This document shows positions 17,924 through 26,151 of a stretch of 64,000 nucleotides of DNA, piece after piece (within the stretch, counting starts at the first letter, position 1; each line of letters starts with the position of its first letter). The stretch spans positions 2,789,001 to 2,853,000 of the forward strand of contig NZ_CP047897.1 of the NCBI RefSeq assembly GCF_009913235.1. Reading direction: 5' to 3'. The notes below the pieces were generated by a model. The model saw only the letters and a list, made by a program, of their open reading frames with translations, did no database searches and was not told where the DNA came from. Both the position numbers and the translations under genes were made by a program. This DNA is from Nibribacter ruber (lineage in GTDB: Bacteria > Bacteroidota > Bacteroidia > Cytophagales > Hymenobacteraceae).

Positions 17924-18069
17924 ATGCTCACGTGCTCCCCTATGACGCTCCAACAACAATAGGGCTTCTGCGATAACGCTATTGCAAGAAATACGTTACA
18001 AGTCTAAATTACGGCGCATTTCAAGCCCGACTACCTAAAGCCACAGGCGCTTCCCTTCATTTTTACAGC

Positions 18070-18369
18070 ATGTTTGTTTCCCTTAGCACCTTCACCATTG
18101 CCAACGACTCTAATGCCAACGTACACGAGGCATTCAAGAACCGGCCTCATTTAGTAGACAACGCCCCCGGCTTTCAACGGATGGAGGTACTCTCGCCGCA
18201 GGAGAACCCCAAAGAAATCTGGCTGATGACCTACTGGGACGATGAGGAGAGCTTTAAGACCTGGTACAAAAGTCATCAGTACCAAGATTCTCATAAAGGC
18301 ATACCCCAGGATACCAAGCTGGTGCCCGGCAGTGTCAAAATCAAATACTTTTCAGTGGTGAGCCATTAG
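18070..18369 (+). CDS. Antibiotic-biosynthesis-monooxygenase (IsdG-like) domain protein
   Basis: 99 residues, one ferredoxin-like ABM domain, mostly dimeric in this family. The segment ESFKTWYKSHQYQDSHKGI places a Trp and a His ten residues apart, as in the heme-degrading enzymes IsdG and IsdI (W67/H77). The position equivalent to their Asn7 appears to be Thr. The protein could bind or degrade heme, or be a general ABM-fold monooxygenase. Its divergent pairing with a biliverdin-dependent phytochrome makes a tetrapyrrole role attractive but unproven. Confidence 0.8.
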   Translation: MFVSLSTFTIANDSNANVHEAFKNRPHLVDNAPGFQRMEVLSPQENPKEIWLMTYWDDEESFKTWYKSHQYQDSHKGIPQDTKLVPGSVKIKYFSVVSH

Positions 18370-18510
18370 GCAGCGCCGTAGAGCAATGGTTCTGACTTAA
18401 TGCGAAGACGGGTTTTTACTGCCTTTCCTATCGCGAGTTCTCAATTACCGGCCCAAAGCCTGCTTCATGTCGCCTGGGTGATTTACTTTCTTGGAAGGAA
18501 GGCGCTTCTC

Positions 18511-19098
18511 CTAACGTACCACCTCGCCTTTTACGCCATAGCGCTCTGTATTGGAGAACAGGAGCGTCTGGGACTCATCCAGGCTGTAGGATTGCAGTTG
18601 CGGGTGGGTGCCCGGTTGAGCGTGTAGGGTAAGTTGCTTGTGGGTGGTGAACAGGAAATTTTTCTGCAGCAAGGTGGCTTCCAATTGCACCAAGCGGCCT
18701 TGCCCATCCAGGGTATAGGTGGCCTTCTGGACCATGGCGTCTGTGTCTTCCTTAGCGGTGAACTGGTACACTTGCTGGCCCTGGGCGTTGGTAGTTTTCT
18801 GCACGTCAAAGAGGCCCAGCAAAGCGGGTTTGTTTAAGTCGGCCTCAGAAAAGGTGCCTAGTTCCTGCGCCCATTCTATGTCTTGCATGGTTTTGGTTTC
18901 CATCACCTGACCGTCTTCCAGCACCGTTTTCTTTACCTGCGCGTGCGCCTGCTCCAGAGACTTCGCCTCTTGGTCCAGAAAACCCACCAGGTCAAATGCC
19001 TGGTGCGTAGAGCGCGCCGCCCTGGGCACAGGTTGATCCTGGCAAGAAACCGAAAGGAGACAAACAGACAGGCCAAAGAGAAGGGTTACTTTCCTCAT
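18511..19098 (-). CDS. Lipoprotein of unknown function
   Basis: 195 residues with a signal peptide ending in SVSC. The mature part is hydrophilic and alternates strands (VYQFTAKEDTDAMVQKATYTL, GRLVQLEATLLQ). No family is recognised. It lies downstream of gpmI on the same strand, separated by 163 nt that include a perfect palindromic element. The 141 nt between its stop and the ABM gene show nothing. Confidence 0.7.
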   Translation of the reverse strand: MRKVTLLFGLSVCLLSVSCQDQPVPRAARSTHQAFDLVGFLDQEAKSLEQAHAQVKKTVLEDGQVMETKTMQDIEWAQELGTFSEADLNKPALLGLFDVQKTTNAQGQQVYQFTAKEDTDAMVQKATYTLDGQGRLVQLEATLLQKNFLFTTHKQLTLHAQPGTHPQLQSYSLDESQTLLFSNTERYGVKGEVVR

Positions 19099-19149
19099 AG
19101 AGGTAGGAGTAAAGAATACGGTGGTAAAAGAATGAGGTGAACCAATAAA

Positions 19150-19189
19150 CCGTTTTTGGCCTGTTTTCTGGAAAACAGGCCAAAAACGG
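19150..19189. repeat. 38-bp palindromic element, copy 11 (perfect)
   Basis: CCGTTTTTGGCCTGTTTTC and its exact complement with a 2-nt centre. This copy is close to the family consensus. It lies between gpmI and the downstream lipoprotein gene. Confidence 0.93.
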
Positions 19190-19261
19190 CATTACGCGGG
19201 CAGAGGCAAGTTAGATGCAAACCAGTTGGCGCTCTTCTTCCTTTGCCCTAGCAACCAACTG

Positions 19262-20797
19262 CTAAACCGTATGCGGCGTCAGCAGGGAGGTACCAGTCAT
19301 GTCAGCGGGTGCCTGTAGTCCCAGCAGGGCCAGGATGGTAGGGGCAATGTCGCCTAGTTTTCCGTCCTGCAGTTCGCCTTTGTAAGTGTCATCTGCCAGA
19401 ATGAAAGGGACCAGGTTGGTGGTGTGCGCGGTGTTGGGCGTGCCGTCTGGATTACGCATGATGTCGGCGTTGCCGTGGTCCGCGATAATGATGCTGGCGT
19501 ATCCGTGGGCCAGGGCTGCCGTCACTACGGCTTCTGCGCATTGGTCAACGGTTTCTACAGCTTTCACGGCGGCCTCAAACACGCCCGTATGGCCAACCAT
19601 GTCTGGGTTGGCGAAGTTCAGGCAGATGAAATCGGCGGTCTCGGCTTCAATCTCCGGCACAATGGCGTCTCTGAGGTCAAAGGCACTCATTTCAGGCTGC
19701 AGGTCATAGGTAGCCACTTTGGGAGAGGGGCACATGAGACGCTTCTCTCCGTTGAACGGCAACTCACGGCCTCCTGAGAAGAAGAAGGTCACGTGCGGGT
19801 ACTTTTCAGTCTCAGCTATACGTATCTGGGTTTTACCTTCCTTCTCCAGTACTTCGCCCAGCGTATTCACCAGGTTGTCTTTATCAAAGATGGGCGTTAC
19901 GCCTACAAACGTGTCGTCATAATTGGTGAGGGTGTAGTAGCGCAGGGACAGCGGGTGCATGTCCTGCTCTGGGAATTCGCGCTGGGTCAGGGCCTGGGTA
20001 ATCTCCCGGCCGCGGTCCGTCCTGAAGTTGAAACAGATCACCACATCGCCTTCCTGGATCTTGGCCATGGGCTCGCCGTTCTCATTCAGGCAGACAATGG
20101 GCTGTAAGAACTCATCGGTCACGGCATCGTCATAAGACTCCTGCACGGCCTCGCGCCAGTTCACAGAAGCACGGCCCTGGCCATTCACTAATAAATCATA
20201 GGCTAGTTTTACGCGCTCCCACCGGTTGTCTCTATCCATGGCGTAGTAACGGCCAATGATAGAGGCAATCTTGCCGGTGCTGGTAGCTAAGCTCTCTTCT
20301 AAGTCGGTGAGGTAGCCTAAGCCGCCTTTGGGGTCGGTGTCACGGCCATCGGTGAAGGCGTGCACAAACACGTTGGACAGCCCTTGTTCATGGGCCAGGG
20401 AGCAAAGGGCCTTTACGTGGTTGAGATGCGAATGCACGCCGCCGTCAGACACCAGACCTATTAAATGCACGGGCTTGTTGTTTTCACGGGCGTAGGCAAA
20501 GGCCTCCTGCAAGACAGGATTCTGGCCCAGAGTCTTTTCTCTGATGGCTACGTTAATGCGCACCAAGTCCTGGTACACTACGCGGCCGGCACCCAGGTTC
20601 ATGTGGCCCACCTCAGAGTTTCCCATCTGGCCCTCAGGCAGGCCCACGGCCTCACCAGACGCCATTAGGCGGGCATGCGGAAAGCGGTCAAACATGGCGT
20701 CCATAAAAGGCGTGCGGGCGTGCGCAATGGCAGACACGGCAGGATCTGTGCCCAGTCCCCATCCGTCCAGAATCATTAAAAGTACCTTCTTGCTCAT
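19262..20797 (-). CDS. gpmI: 2,3-bisphosphoglycerate-independent phosphoglycerate mutase
   Basis: 511 residues, the normal length. It interconverts 3- and 2-phosphoglycerate in glycolysis and gluconeogenesis using two manganese ions. The N-terminal LMILDGWG and QMGNSEVGH (catalytic Ser61) and the C-terminal IADHGNAD metal site are all present. ATG 20797 gives the canonical start MSKKVLLMILDGWG. A TATCTTTA box lies just upstream on the same strand (20802-20809), very close to the ATG, so the leader would be short. Confidence 0.97.
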   Translation of the reverse strand: MSKKVLLMILDGWGLGTDPAVSAIAHARTPFMDAMFDRFPHARLMASGEAVGLPEGQMGNSEVGHMNLGAGRVVYQDLVRINVAIREKTLGQNPVLQEAFAYARENNKPVHLIGLVSDGGVHSHLNHVKALCSLAHEQGLSNVFVHAFTDGRDTDPKGGLGYLTDLEESLATSTGKIASIIGRYYAMDRDNRWERVKLAYDLLVNGQGRASVNWREAVQESYDDAVTDEFLQPIVCLNENGEPMAKIQEGDVVICFNFRTDRGREITQALTQREFPEQDMHPLSLRYYTLTNYDDTFVGVTPIFDKDNLVNTLGEVLEKEGKTQIRIAETEKYPHVTFFFSGGRELPFNGEKRLMCPSPKVATYDLQPEMSAFDLRDAIVPEIEAETADFICLNFANPDMVGHTGVFEAAVKAVETVDQCAEAVVTAALAHGYASIIIADHGNADIMRNPDGTPNTAHTTNLVPFILADDTYKGELQDGKLGDIAPTILALLGLQAPADMTGTSLLTPHTV

Positions 20798-20801
20798 GCG
20801 G

Positions 20802-20809
20802 TAAAGATA
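20802..20809 (-). promoter_or_regulatory. -7-like box TATCTTTA before gpmI
   Basis: One mismatch to TAnnTTTG, only 5 nt before the gpmI ATG, so a transcript starting from it would be nearly leaderless. Confidence 0.35.
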
Positions 20810-20861
20810 CGAGACCTATGGGAAAAAGCGCGCCGTTCTACCTGTTTCTATAGATTTCCCG

Positions 20862-20869
20862 TATCTTTA
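20862..20869 (+). promoter_or_regulatory. -7-like box TATCTTTA before the DUF4783 gene
   Basis: One mismatch to TAnnTTTG, 69 nt before the ATG at 20938. It faces away from the gpmI box, making a divergent promoter pair. Confidence 0.4.
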
Positions 20870-20937
20870 AGGCATCTCATCTTGGTAGGGGTTTGGCATA
20901 GTTTTGGCTACCTATCTGTAAACAGGAGAAAGACGTG

Positions 20938-21339
20938 ATGAAAAATATGAAACGAGTGCTGGCCATGGTAGTGGTGATGCTGGGGATGTTGGTAGGCGCC
21001 GGACAAGTGGCTGCTCAGTCTGATGTGGTTTCTGGCGTGAAGTCAGCGATCAAGGCAGGCTCTTCCCGTGACCTGGCCCGTTACCTCAACACCAAAGTGC
21101 AGGTGAGCATTGACGGTGACAACGCCAGCTACAGCCAAAGCCAGGCTGAAATGGTGCTGCGCAACTTCTTCAGCAAAAATGCGCCCTTGAGCTTTGACTT
21201 TGAACACCAGGGCGGCTCTGAAGACGGGCAACGCTATGCCATTGGTAAATACGCCCACAAAGGCGGCCGCTACACCGTGCTGGTTCGCATGAAAAAGTAC
21301 GGCGACGCCTACAAGATTGACACCATAGAGTTTAAGTAA
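20938..21339 (+). CDS. DUF4783 domain-containing secreted protein
   Basis: 133 residues with an SPI signal peptide ending AGQVAAQS. The mature domain matches DUF4783 (VVSGVKSAIKAGSSRDLARYL, RNFFSKN, GGRYTVLVRMKKY), a fold related to NTF2-like lumazine-binding proteins. In Bacteroidota this gene is commonly found just before nadC, as here, but its role is unknown. ATG 20938 is preferred over the adjacent GTG. A terminator between it and nadC suggests separate transcripts. Confidence 0.88.
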   Translation: MKNMKRVLAMVVVMLGMLVGAGQVAAQSDVVSGVKSAIKAGSSRDLARYLNTKVQVSIDGDNASYSQSQAEMVLRNFFSKNAPLSFDFEHQGGSEDGQRYAIGKYAHKGGRYTVLVRMKKYGDAYKIDTIEFK

Positions 21340-21350
21340 TCGCCTTCGGG

Positions 21351-21370
21351 TGCAAGTAGCAAGCCGTAAG
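21351..21370. repeat. Short tandem tract (GCAAGTAGCAAGCCGTAAG)
   Basis: Three imperfect GYAAG units directly after the DUF4783 stop; same style as the tracts at 22318 and 57904. Confidence 0.4.
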
Positions 21371-21420
21371 ATTCTTAGATAAATTGAAAATAAACCCGCT
21401 CTTTGGAGCGATAGTTAGAA

Positions 21421-21449
21421 AAGGCACCGATTGTTCGGTGCCTTTTTTT
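21421..21449 (+). terminator. Intrinsic terminator between DUF4783 and nadC
   Basis: 10-bp perfect stem AAGGCACCGA / TCGGTGCCTT, loop TTGT, followed by a T-tract. Its T-tract merges with the nadC promoter box. Confidence 0.88.
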
Positions 21450-21456
21450 ATTTTTG
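21449..21456 (+). promoter_or_regulatory. -7 promoter box TATTTTTG for nadC, leaderless geometry
   Basis: Exact TAnnTTTG match ending 5 nt before the GTG start of nadC at 21462. Transcription would begin at or next to the start codon. Confidence 0.55.
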
Positions 21457-21461
21457 CACCC

Positions 21462-22322
21462 GTGAAAGCTCCGTACCTTACCCAAGAAAGCATACAGGCG
21501 TTTATCCGGCAGGCCCTCCAGGAAGACGTAGCCGATGGAGATCATTCCTCCCTGGCCGCTATTCCGGCCTCTGCCACCAACCAGGCCAAGCTTTTGGTGA
21601 AGGATGAAGGCATCTTGGCGGGTGTGGAACTGGCCGTGGCTATTTTCAAGGAGGTAGACCCAACCCTGCGCGTAGAAGTTTTGTTGCAGGACGGCACGCC
21701 CATCAAACACGGCGACGTAGCCTTGACCGTGCACGGCAAAGCCCAGTCTATTTTAACGGCTGAGCGCCTGGTCTTGAACTGCATGCAGCGCATGAGCGGC
21801 ATTGCCACCTACACGCAGAGCATTGTCAAACTGATTGAAGGCACTGGCACTCGGTTATTAGACACTCGCAAGACTACGCCTAACTTCAGGATGATGGAGA
21901 AATGGGCAGTTTTGATTGGCGGCGGCACCAACCACCGGTTTGGCTTGTTTGACATGATCATGCTCAAAGACAACCACGTGGATTACGCCGGCGGCATCAA
22001 ACCCGCCATTGAAGCCACACACGCCTACCTTAAAAAACTGGGCAAAGACCTGAAGATTGAAGTAGAAACCAGAAACATAGAAGAAGTTAGAGAGGCCCTG
22101 GAAGTAGGTGGCATTCACCGCATCATGCTGGACAACTTCCCGGTAGAGAAACTGAAAGAAGCCGTAGATTTGATTGGCGGTCGGGTAGAAGTGGAAGCTT
22201 CTGGCGGCATCACGGAGAAAACCATCAGAACTGTGGCAGAAACCGGGGTAGACTTCATTTCAGTGGGTGCCCTCACGCACTCCAACAGAAGCCTTGACCT
22301 GAGTTTGAAAGCTTATAAGTAG
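21462..22322 (+). CDS. nadC: Nicotinate-nucleotide pyrophosphorylase (carboxylating)
   Basis: 286 residues. It converts quinolinate and PRPP to nicotinate mononucleotide in de novo NAD synthesis. Family features are EDVADGDHSSLA, LVLNCMQRMSGIATYT, LLDTRKTTPNFRMMEKWAV, GGGTNHRFGLFDMIMLKDNH and EASGGITEKTIR. The GTG at 21462 gives the expected N-terminus (V/M)KAPYLTQESIQAF. Further upstream the frame continues only through a terminator hairpin and has no ATG, so GTG is the likely start. No leader would separate it from its promoter box. Confidence 0.95.
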   Translation: MKAPYLTQESIQAFIRQALQEDVADGDHSSLAAIPASATNQAKLLVKDEGILAGVELAVAIFKEVDPTLRVEVLLQDGTPIKHGDVALTVHGKAQSILTAERLVLNCMQRMSGIATYTQSIVKLIEGTGTRLLDTRKTTPNFRMMEKWAVLIGGGTNHRFGLFDMIMLKDNHVDYAGGIKPAIEATHAYLKKLGKDLKIEVETRNIEEVREALEVGGIHRIMLDNFPVEKLKEAVDLIGGRVEVEASGGITEKTIRTVAETGVDFISVGALTHSNRSLDLSLKAYK

Positions 22323-22347
22323 CAAGTAGCGCGTAGCAGGTAGTAAG
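22318..22347. repeat. Degenerate tandem tract (AAGTAGCAAGTAGC...GTAGCAGGTAGTAAG)
   Basis: Repeats of an AGYAGGTAGC-like unit starting at the nadC stop. It is inverted relative to the tract at 22420-22445, so the two can pair. Confidence 0.55.
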
Positions 22348-22419
22348 ACCTAGTACGTGGTTTGACAGAATAGTAAAAAGCAATTAAATAGATTACCCAA
22401 GGAGCACTAACCAAGTCAT

Positions 22420-22445
22420 GATACTTGCTACCTGCTACTTGATAC
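22420..22445. repeat. Degenerate tandem tract (ATACTTGCTACCTGCTACTT)
   Basis: Imperfect repeats of CTTGCTAC/CTGCTACTTGATAC; the same unit as at 6156-6184 and the inverse of 22318-22347. Confidence 0.55.
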
Positions 22446-22457
22446 CCAACAAAAATT

Positions 22458-23054
22458 ATGCAGCAACCTAATCAAAGAGGAGGATATAGACAGGCGCAGG
22501 GAGCTTCTAATCCATTGGCCATCAGAACAAAAAAGCACCAGCAAGACAAGAACGACTACGCCAAAATGGCCATGGCCCAGGTTTGGAAGAAAGAATGGTG
22601 GCGGGCGTTGATTCCGTTGGTATTGTTTTCTCTGCCGGCGGCGTTTGCGTTCTCCTGGTGGTGGGTAGCCGCCGCCGTGCTGGTGACGGTCATTTACGTA
22701 TTGTTGCGCTCAGCGCAGGTGATGGGCGTGACCCAGATGGAACAGAGCAACCCGCTGTTCCAGCGCGTGAACTATGAGATTGACCAACGCCAGGTGTTGT
22801 TGAAACTGAACGAGCGCGAAGGCATGAACATTGGCTGGGACATGATTGAGCGCGCCGCCAACCAGAAGGACGGCTACATGCTGTGGTTAAAGCAGCCCAA
22901 CGCAGACCAGTTGCCCGCCGGTTTCAAAGGCTGGCTGGCCCGTACCTTCACCGTGCCGGTTTTCCTGCACCTGCCCCACAGAATTTTCAACAGCACCAAT
23001 GACTTAAAGCTGATGGACTCTTTGCTGAAACGCAAGAACCTTCTGCCTGCCTAA
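22458..23054 (+). CDS. Membrane protein with YcxB-like C-terminal domain
   Basis: 198 residues. A hydrophilic Gln-rich N-terminus is followed by two adjacent membrane helices (LIPLVLFSLPAAFAF and WVAAAVLVTVIYVLL, about residues 52-86). The C-terminal soluble domain has the YcxB-like pattern (VNYEIDQRQVLLKLNEREGMNIGWDMIERA...PVFLHLPHRIF). Family function is unknown. It stands alone between nadC and a small lipoprotein gene. Confidence 0.78.
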   Translation: MQQPNQRGGYRQAQGASNPLAIRTKKHQQDKNDYAKMAMAQVWKKEWWRALIPLVLFSLPAAFAFSWWWVAAAVLVTVIYVLLRSAQVMGVTQMEQSNPLFQRVNYEIDQRQVLLKLNEREGMNIGWDMIERAANQKDGYMLWLKQPNADQLPAGFKGWLARTFTVPVFLHLPHRIFNSTNDLKLMDSLLKRKNLLPA

Positions 23055-23097
23055 GCAAGTATACATACCACTTCATTACGCATATAATTTCTGACCG

Positions 23098-23388
23098 ATG
23101 ATAAAGAACCTCCTTTCCGTATTTGCCGTGGCCGGCGCTCTTGCCCTGGCTTCTTGCAGCAGCGAACCATCAGACCTGCGTCCAGGGACCAAAGTGTCTG
23201 TTGACACCGTACCTCCCGGAACCCGCAACAACACGTCTAACATTGATGCCCAGGCAGACGCCGCTGAGCACCGCGAAGACGTGCAGGTAAACCATGACGA
23301 GCACGCCACTGACATTGACACCAAGACCCAGGGCACGCCGGCACATGAAGAAACCACCAAGAAAGAAGCCGTAGAGAACCACAACTAA
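23098..23388 (+). CDS. Small lipoprotein
   Basis: 96 residues with lipobox ALASC. The mature 75 residues are hydrophilic and likely disordered, rich in Asp, Glu, His and Thr (HREDVQVNHDEHATDIDTKT). No domain is recognised. The acidic and His-rich composition could bind metal weakly, and metal-related genes follow, but this is speculative. Confidence 0.7.
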   Translation: MIKNLLSVFAVAGALALASCSSEPSDLRPGTKVSVDTVPPGTRNNTSNIDAQADAAEHREDVQVNHDEHATDIDTKTQGTPAHEETTKKEAVENHN

Positions 23389-23407
23389 GGTTTTTCTAAC
23401 TCACTGA

Positions 23408-23454
23408 ATACCCGTTTTTAGCCTGTTTTCCAGAAAACAGGCTAAAAACGGGTA
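23408..23454. repeat. 38-bp palindromic element, copy 12 (perfect, extended stem)
   Basis: TACCCGTTTTTAGCCTGTTTT pairs with AAAACAGGCTAAAAACGGGTA around a 5-nt centre. The stem extends past the core by GTA-specific flanks. Confidence 0.93.
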
Positions 23455-23474
23455 TTTGCTGTATACCTTACTTT

Positions 23475-23762
23475 ATGAAAAAGATCTTTTTAGCCGGCAG
23501 CCTGGCCCTTGCCCTGCTCACCGCAACGTCCTGCAACACCACCGCCACCAAAGAAGAGGCAACCACCGCAGAAGCCACAGAGACTCCTGCCGCTACCGCC
23601 GCTTCAGACACTACTGCTACTTCTACCACTCAAATGGCGTACATCTGCCCCATGGAGTGCAAAGGAAGCGCCAGCATGCAACCTGGCAAATGCCCCGTGT
23701 GCGGCATGGATCTGGAAAAGAATCCAAAGTACACCGCGGCAGAAACTCCGGCGCAGCAGTAA
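23475..23762 (+). CDS. Lipoprotein with heavy-metal-binding (HMBD/YHS-like) motif
   Basis: 95 residues. The signal peptide ends TATSC, so it is a lipoprotein. A long Ala/Thr/Glu linker precedes MAYICPMECKGSASMQPGKCPVCGMDL, the heavy-metal-binding domain with C-P-M-(x)n-C-P-V-C-G-M found in copper and other soft-metal efflux proteins. As a free lipoprotein it probably buffers or senses metal at the envelope. A ZIP transporter gene lies 0.8 kb downstream on the same strand. Confidence 0.85.
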   Translation: MKKIFLAGSLALALLTATSCNTTATKEEATTAEATETPAATAASDTTATSTTQMAYICPMECKGSASMQPGKCPVCGMDLEKNPKYTAAETPAQQ

Positions 23763-23822
23763 TCACGCCTGCTCAGGACCCAACCCGTCTTAGAAGCAGT
23801 CTTTACCCTTTTGGCAACACCC

Positions 23823-24557
23823 ATGGAAGTACCCTCTGATTGGTTTAGTACCTGGTTTGACTCACCGTATTACCATATTTTGTACAAGAACCGCGACGCG
23901 CACGAGGCCCAGCGGTTCATGGACAACCTACTGGAGCACCTGCACCCCAAACCCACCTGCAAATTGCTGGATTTGGCCTGCGGACGGGGACGCCATGCCA
24001 TCTACCTAAACCAGAAAGGGTATGACGTGACCGGTATTGACCTCTCTGAGCAGAGCATTGCCATTGCCAGGCAGTCTGAGAATGAGCGTCTGCACTTCTT
24101 TGTGCATGACATGCGCAACATCTTCCGGCCAGACACCTTTGACTTTATCTTCAACCTGTTCACCAGCTTCGGGTATTTTCAGGAGGACTATGAGAACGTG
24201 GTGGCCTTGCGGGCTACTACCGCCTCCATTAAGCCGGGCGGCAAGCTCATCATTGACTTCATGAACACCCAGCGCGTAATAGACCGTCTGGTGGCCCATG
24301 AAACCAAAGAGGTGGACGGCATCACCTTTGACGTCTCCCGCCGGGTAGAGATGGGCTTCATCATCAAGACCATCCAGTTCCAGGACAAGGGGCAGGACTT
24401 TGAGTACCAGGAGCGGGTGCGCGCCCTGCGCTATGAGGAGTTCCTGGAGTATTTCCAGATGTGTCAACTGCGCCTGGCCGAAGTGTTTGGCGATTACCAG
24501 CTAGGCCCGTTTGATCCTCAGAAAAGTGAACGCATGATTTTCGTGCTTAAAAAGTAA
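23823..24557 (+). CDS. Class I SAM-dependent methyltransferase
   Basis: 244 residues. SAM motif I is LLDLACGRGRHAIYLNQKGY, motif II VTGIDLS, and later FNLFTSFGYF and a PGGKLIIDFMN segment follow, as in UbiE/TrmN-like small-molecule methyltransferases of the family often annotated only as class I. The substrate is unknown. ATG 23823 (MEVPSDWF) is preferred over the TTG 12 nt upstream. The ZIP transporter starts 6 nt after its stop, so the two are almost certainly cotranscribed. Confidence 0.85.
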   Translation: MEVPSDWFSTWFDSPYYHILYKNRDAHEAQRFMDNLLEHLHPKPTCKLLDLACGRGRHAIYLNQKGYDVTGIDLSEQSIAIARQSENERLHFFVHDMRNIFRPDTFDFIFNLFTSFGYFQEDYENVVALRATTASIKPGGKLIIDFMNTQRVIDRLVAHETKEVDGITFDVSRRVEMGFIIKTIQFQDKGQDFEYQERVRALRYEEFLEYFQMCQLRLAEVFGDYQLGPFDPQKSERMIFVLKK

Positions 24558-24563
24558 GACCTC

Positions 24564-25349
24564 ATGTTGGTAGCTGTTTCCATTCTCTTTCTCACCGTGA
24601 TGCTGGCCGGCTGGCTGGTGAAGTTTCTGCCCCCGGGCAACCAGCGGTGGCTCAAGATTCTTCTGGCTTTCAGCGGGGCCTACTTGTTTGCACTCACCAT
24701 CCTGCACATTCTGCCAGACGTATTGCTTAGCACCGAGGATCCGCACCGCGTAGGCTTCTACATTCTGGCAGGTTTCTTCCTGCAGTTGATTCTGGAGGTG
24801 TTCTCGCATGGCGTGGAGCACGGGCACATTCATGCGCACGCACAGGAACACGGGCACACGCATGGCATAGGCGCCGTACCGGTCTTGTTACTGGTCTCGC
24901 TCATCATTCACTCGTTCTTGGAAGGCAGCGTGCTTATTCAGAGTAGGATGGCGGCCCAGCAGGCACACTCCCATTTACACTCCCATGCCGCCGTGGGCGA
25001 CAATTTCTATCATATTCTGGCGGGTATTGCCCTGCACCACATTCCGGCCGCCATTGCGCTTATGTCGGTGCTGGTAGACCGGTTGCACAGTTTCAAGAAG
25101 GCCATGGGCTATTTGTTTCTGTTTGCCATCGCCTCACCGCTGGGGCTTTTGTTCAGTAATTACGTGGCCTTGGAGCAACTGCTCACCGGCGATGTCTTCA
25201 CGGTGCTGTCTGGCCTGGTAGTAGGGAACTTCCTGCACATTTCTACCACCATCCTGTTTGAGAGCAGCCCAGAGCACCGCTTCAACCGCGGCAAGCTCAT
25301 TGCCACCATTGCCGGGGCCTCCCTGGCCATCGGGGCCGGACTGCTTTAA
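24564..25349 (+). CDS. ZIP family metal transporter
   Basis: 261 residues with about eight membrane segments. A His-rich loop (HGHIHAHAQEHGHTHG) lies between helices 3 and 4, and the metal-site helices carry HSFLEGSVL and HHIPAAIAL, the ZIP signature. It should import Zn(II) or related divalent cations. It directly follows the methyltransferase gene with a 6-nt gap. A palindromic element begins 2 nt after its stop. Confidence 0.9.
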   Translation: MLVAVSILFLTVMLAGWLVKFLPPGNQRWLKILLAFSGAYLFALTILHILPDVLLSTEDPHRVGFYILAGFFLQLILEVFSHGVEHGHIHAHAQEHGHTHGIGAVPVLLLVSLIIHSFLEGSVLIQSRMAAQQAHSHLHSHAAVGDNFYHILAGIALHHIPAAIALMSVLVDRLHSFKKAMGYLFLFAIASPLGLLFSNYVALEQLLTGDVFTVLSGLVVGNFLHISTTILFESSPEHRFNRGKLIATIAGASLAIGAGLL

Positions 25350-25351
25350 CT

Positions 25352-25389
25352 CGTTTTTAGCCTCTTTTCAGGAAATCAGGCTAAAAACG
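25352..25389. repeat. 38-bp palindromic element, copy 13
   Basis: CGTTTTTAGCCTCTTTTC with GGAAATCAGGCTAAAAACG, 2 nt after the ZIP stop; one arm has a small bulge. Confidence 0.85.
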
Positions 25390-25488
25390 GATTACTGACG
25401 TTCTTTATGTAGACGTCTGGTCTAAGCTGGAATAGGAACTGGGTCAAAACCCGTATACAGCCTTCACGCATCCTTTAATGAGCATTCT

Positions 25489-26151
25489 ATGAAAAAGCCG
25501 TTTGTTTGGATTCTGATTCTAGTGTTGTTGGGGGCAGGCGCCTGGTTCTATGACCGCTACGTGCAAGGCCCCGAGTTCTCCCTTTACCAGATCAAAAAGG
25601 CGGTAGAGGCCCACGACATGGTGGCCATTGAAAAGTACGTGGACATTAGTAGAACGTCTACCAGCCTTTTGGAACAGACCACCCAGGCGGGCCTGGCCCA
25701 GATGTCTGAGAAAGACCGCGCCATTGCCGGCTTGTTCATTGGCATGATGATGACCTCACAGAAAGACAAAGTGCTGCGCACGCTTAGGGCAGAACTGGAG
25801 CGCTACGTGCGCGAAGGCAAGGCAGGTCAGGGACCGCCCGCGCACATGGATCGGCAGGAATGGGAACAGGTTCAGGCATTGTTGCCTCTGGAGAAGGTGC
25901 TTAGAGAAAGCCAGTTGGCGAACAGCCAGGTAAAGGACATTGCTTATGTGAATAAACAGGATTCTCTGGCTACCGTGGGCTTGTCTTTAAGCATCCCGCT
26001 TCAGCCAGACCTGGTCATCTTAGACGTGCAGATGCTGGACAAAGGCAACCATTGGCAGGTGATTGGCCTGCCCAACGCCGGGGCTGTCCTGAAACAACTG
26101 GGCGTGCTGGAGTCTTTACAGCAAATTAAATTGCCGAAGCTCAGATTTTAG
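25489..26151 (+). CDS. DUF2939 domain-containing protein
   Basis: 220 residues with an N-terminal membrane anchor or signal (FVWILILVLLGAGAWFY). The mature region matches DUF2939: SLYQIKKAVEAHDMVAIEKYVD near residues 34-55, then a helical section and a C-terminal ILDVQMLDKGNHWQVIGL. The family is envelope-associated and uncharacterised. It is monocistronic by spacing. Confidence 0.8.
   Translation: MKKPFVWILILVLLGAGAWFYDRYVQGPEFSLYQIKKAVEAHDMVAIEKYVDISRTSTSLLEQTTQAGLAQMSEKDRAIAGLFIGMMMTSQKDKVLRTLRAELERYVREGKAGQGPPAHMDRQEWEQVQALLPLEKVLRESQLANSQVKDIAYVNKQDSLATVGLSLSIPLQPDLVILDVQMLDKGNHWQVIGLPNAGAVLKQLGVLESLQQIKLPKLRF

Noticed and set aside
20895-20925. Possible palindromic element near GTTTTGGCTACC before DUF4783
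   Set aside because: Arms match too poorly to include.
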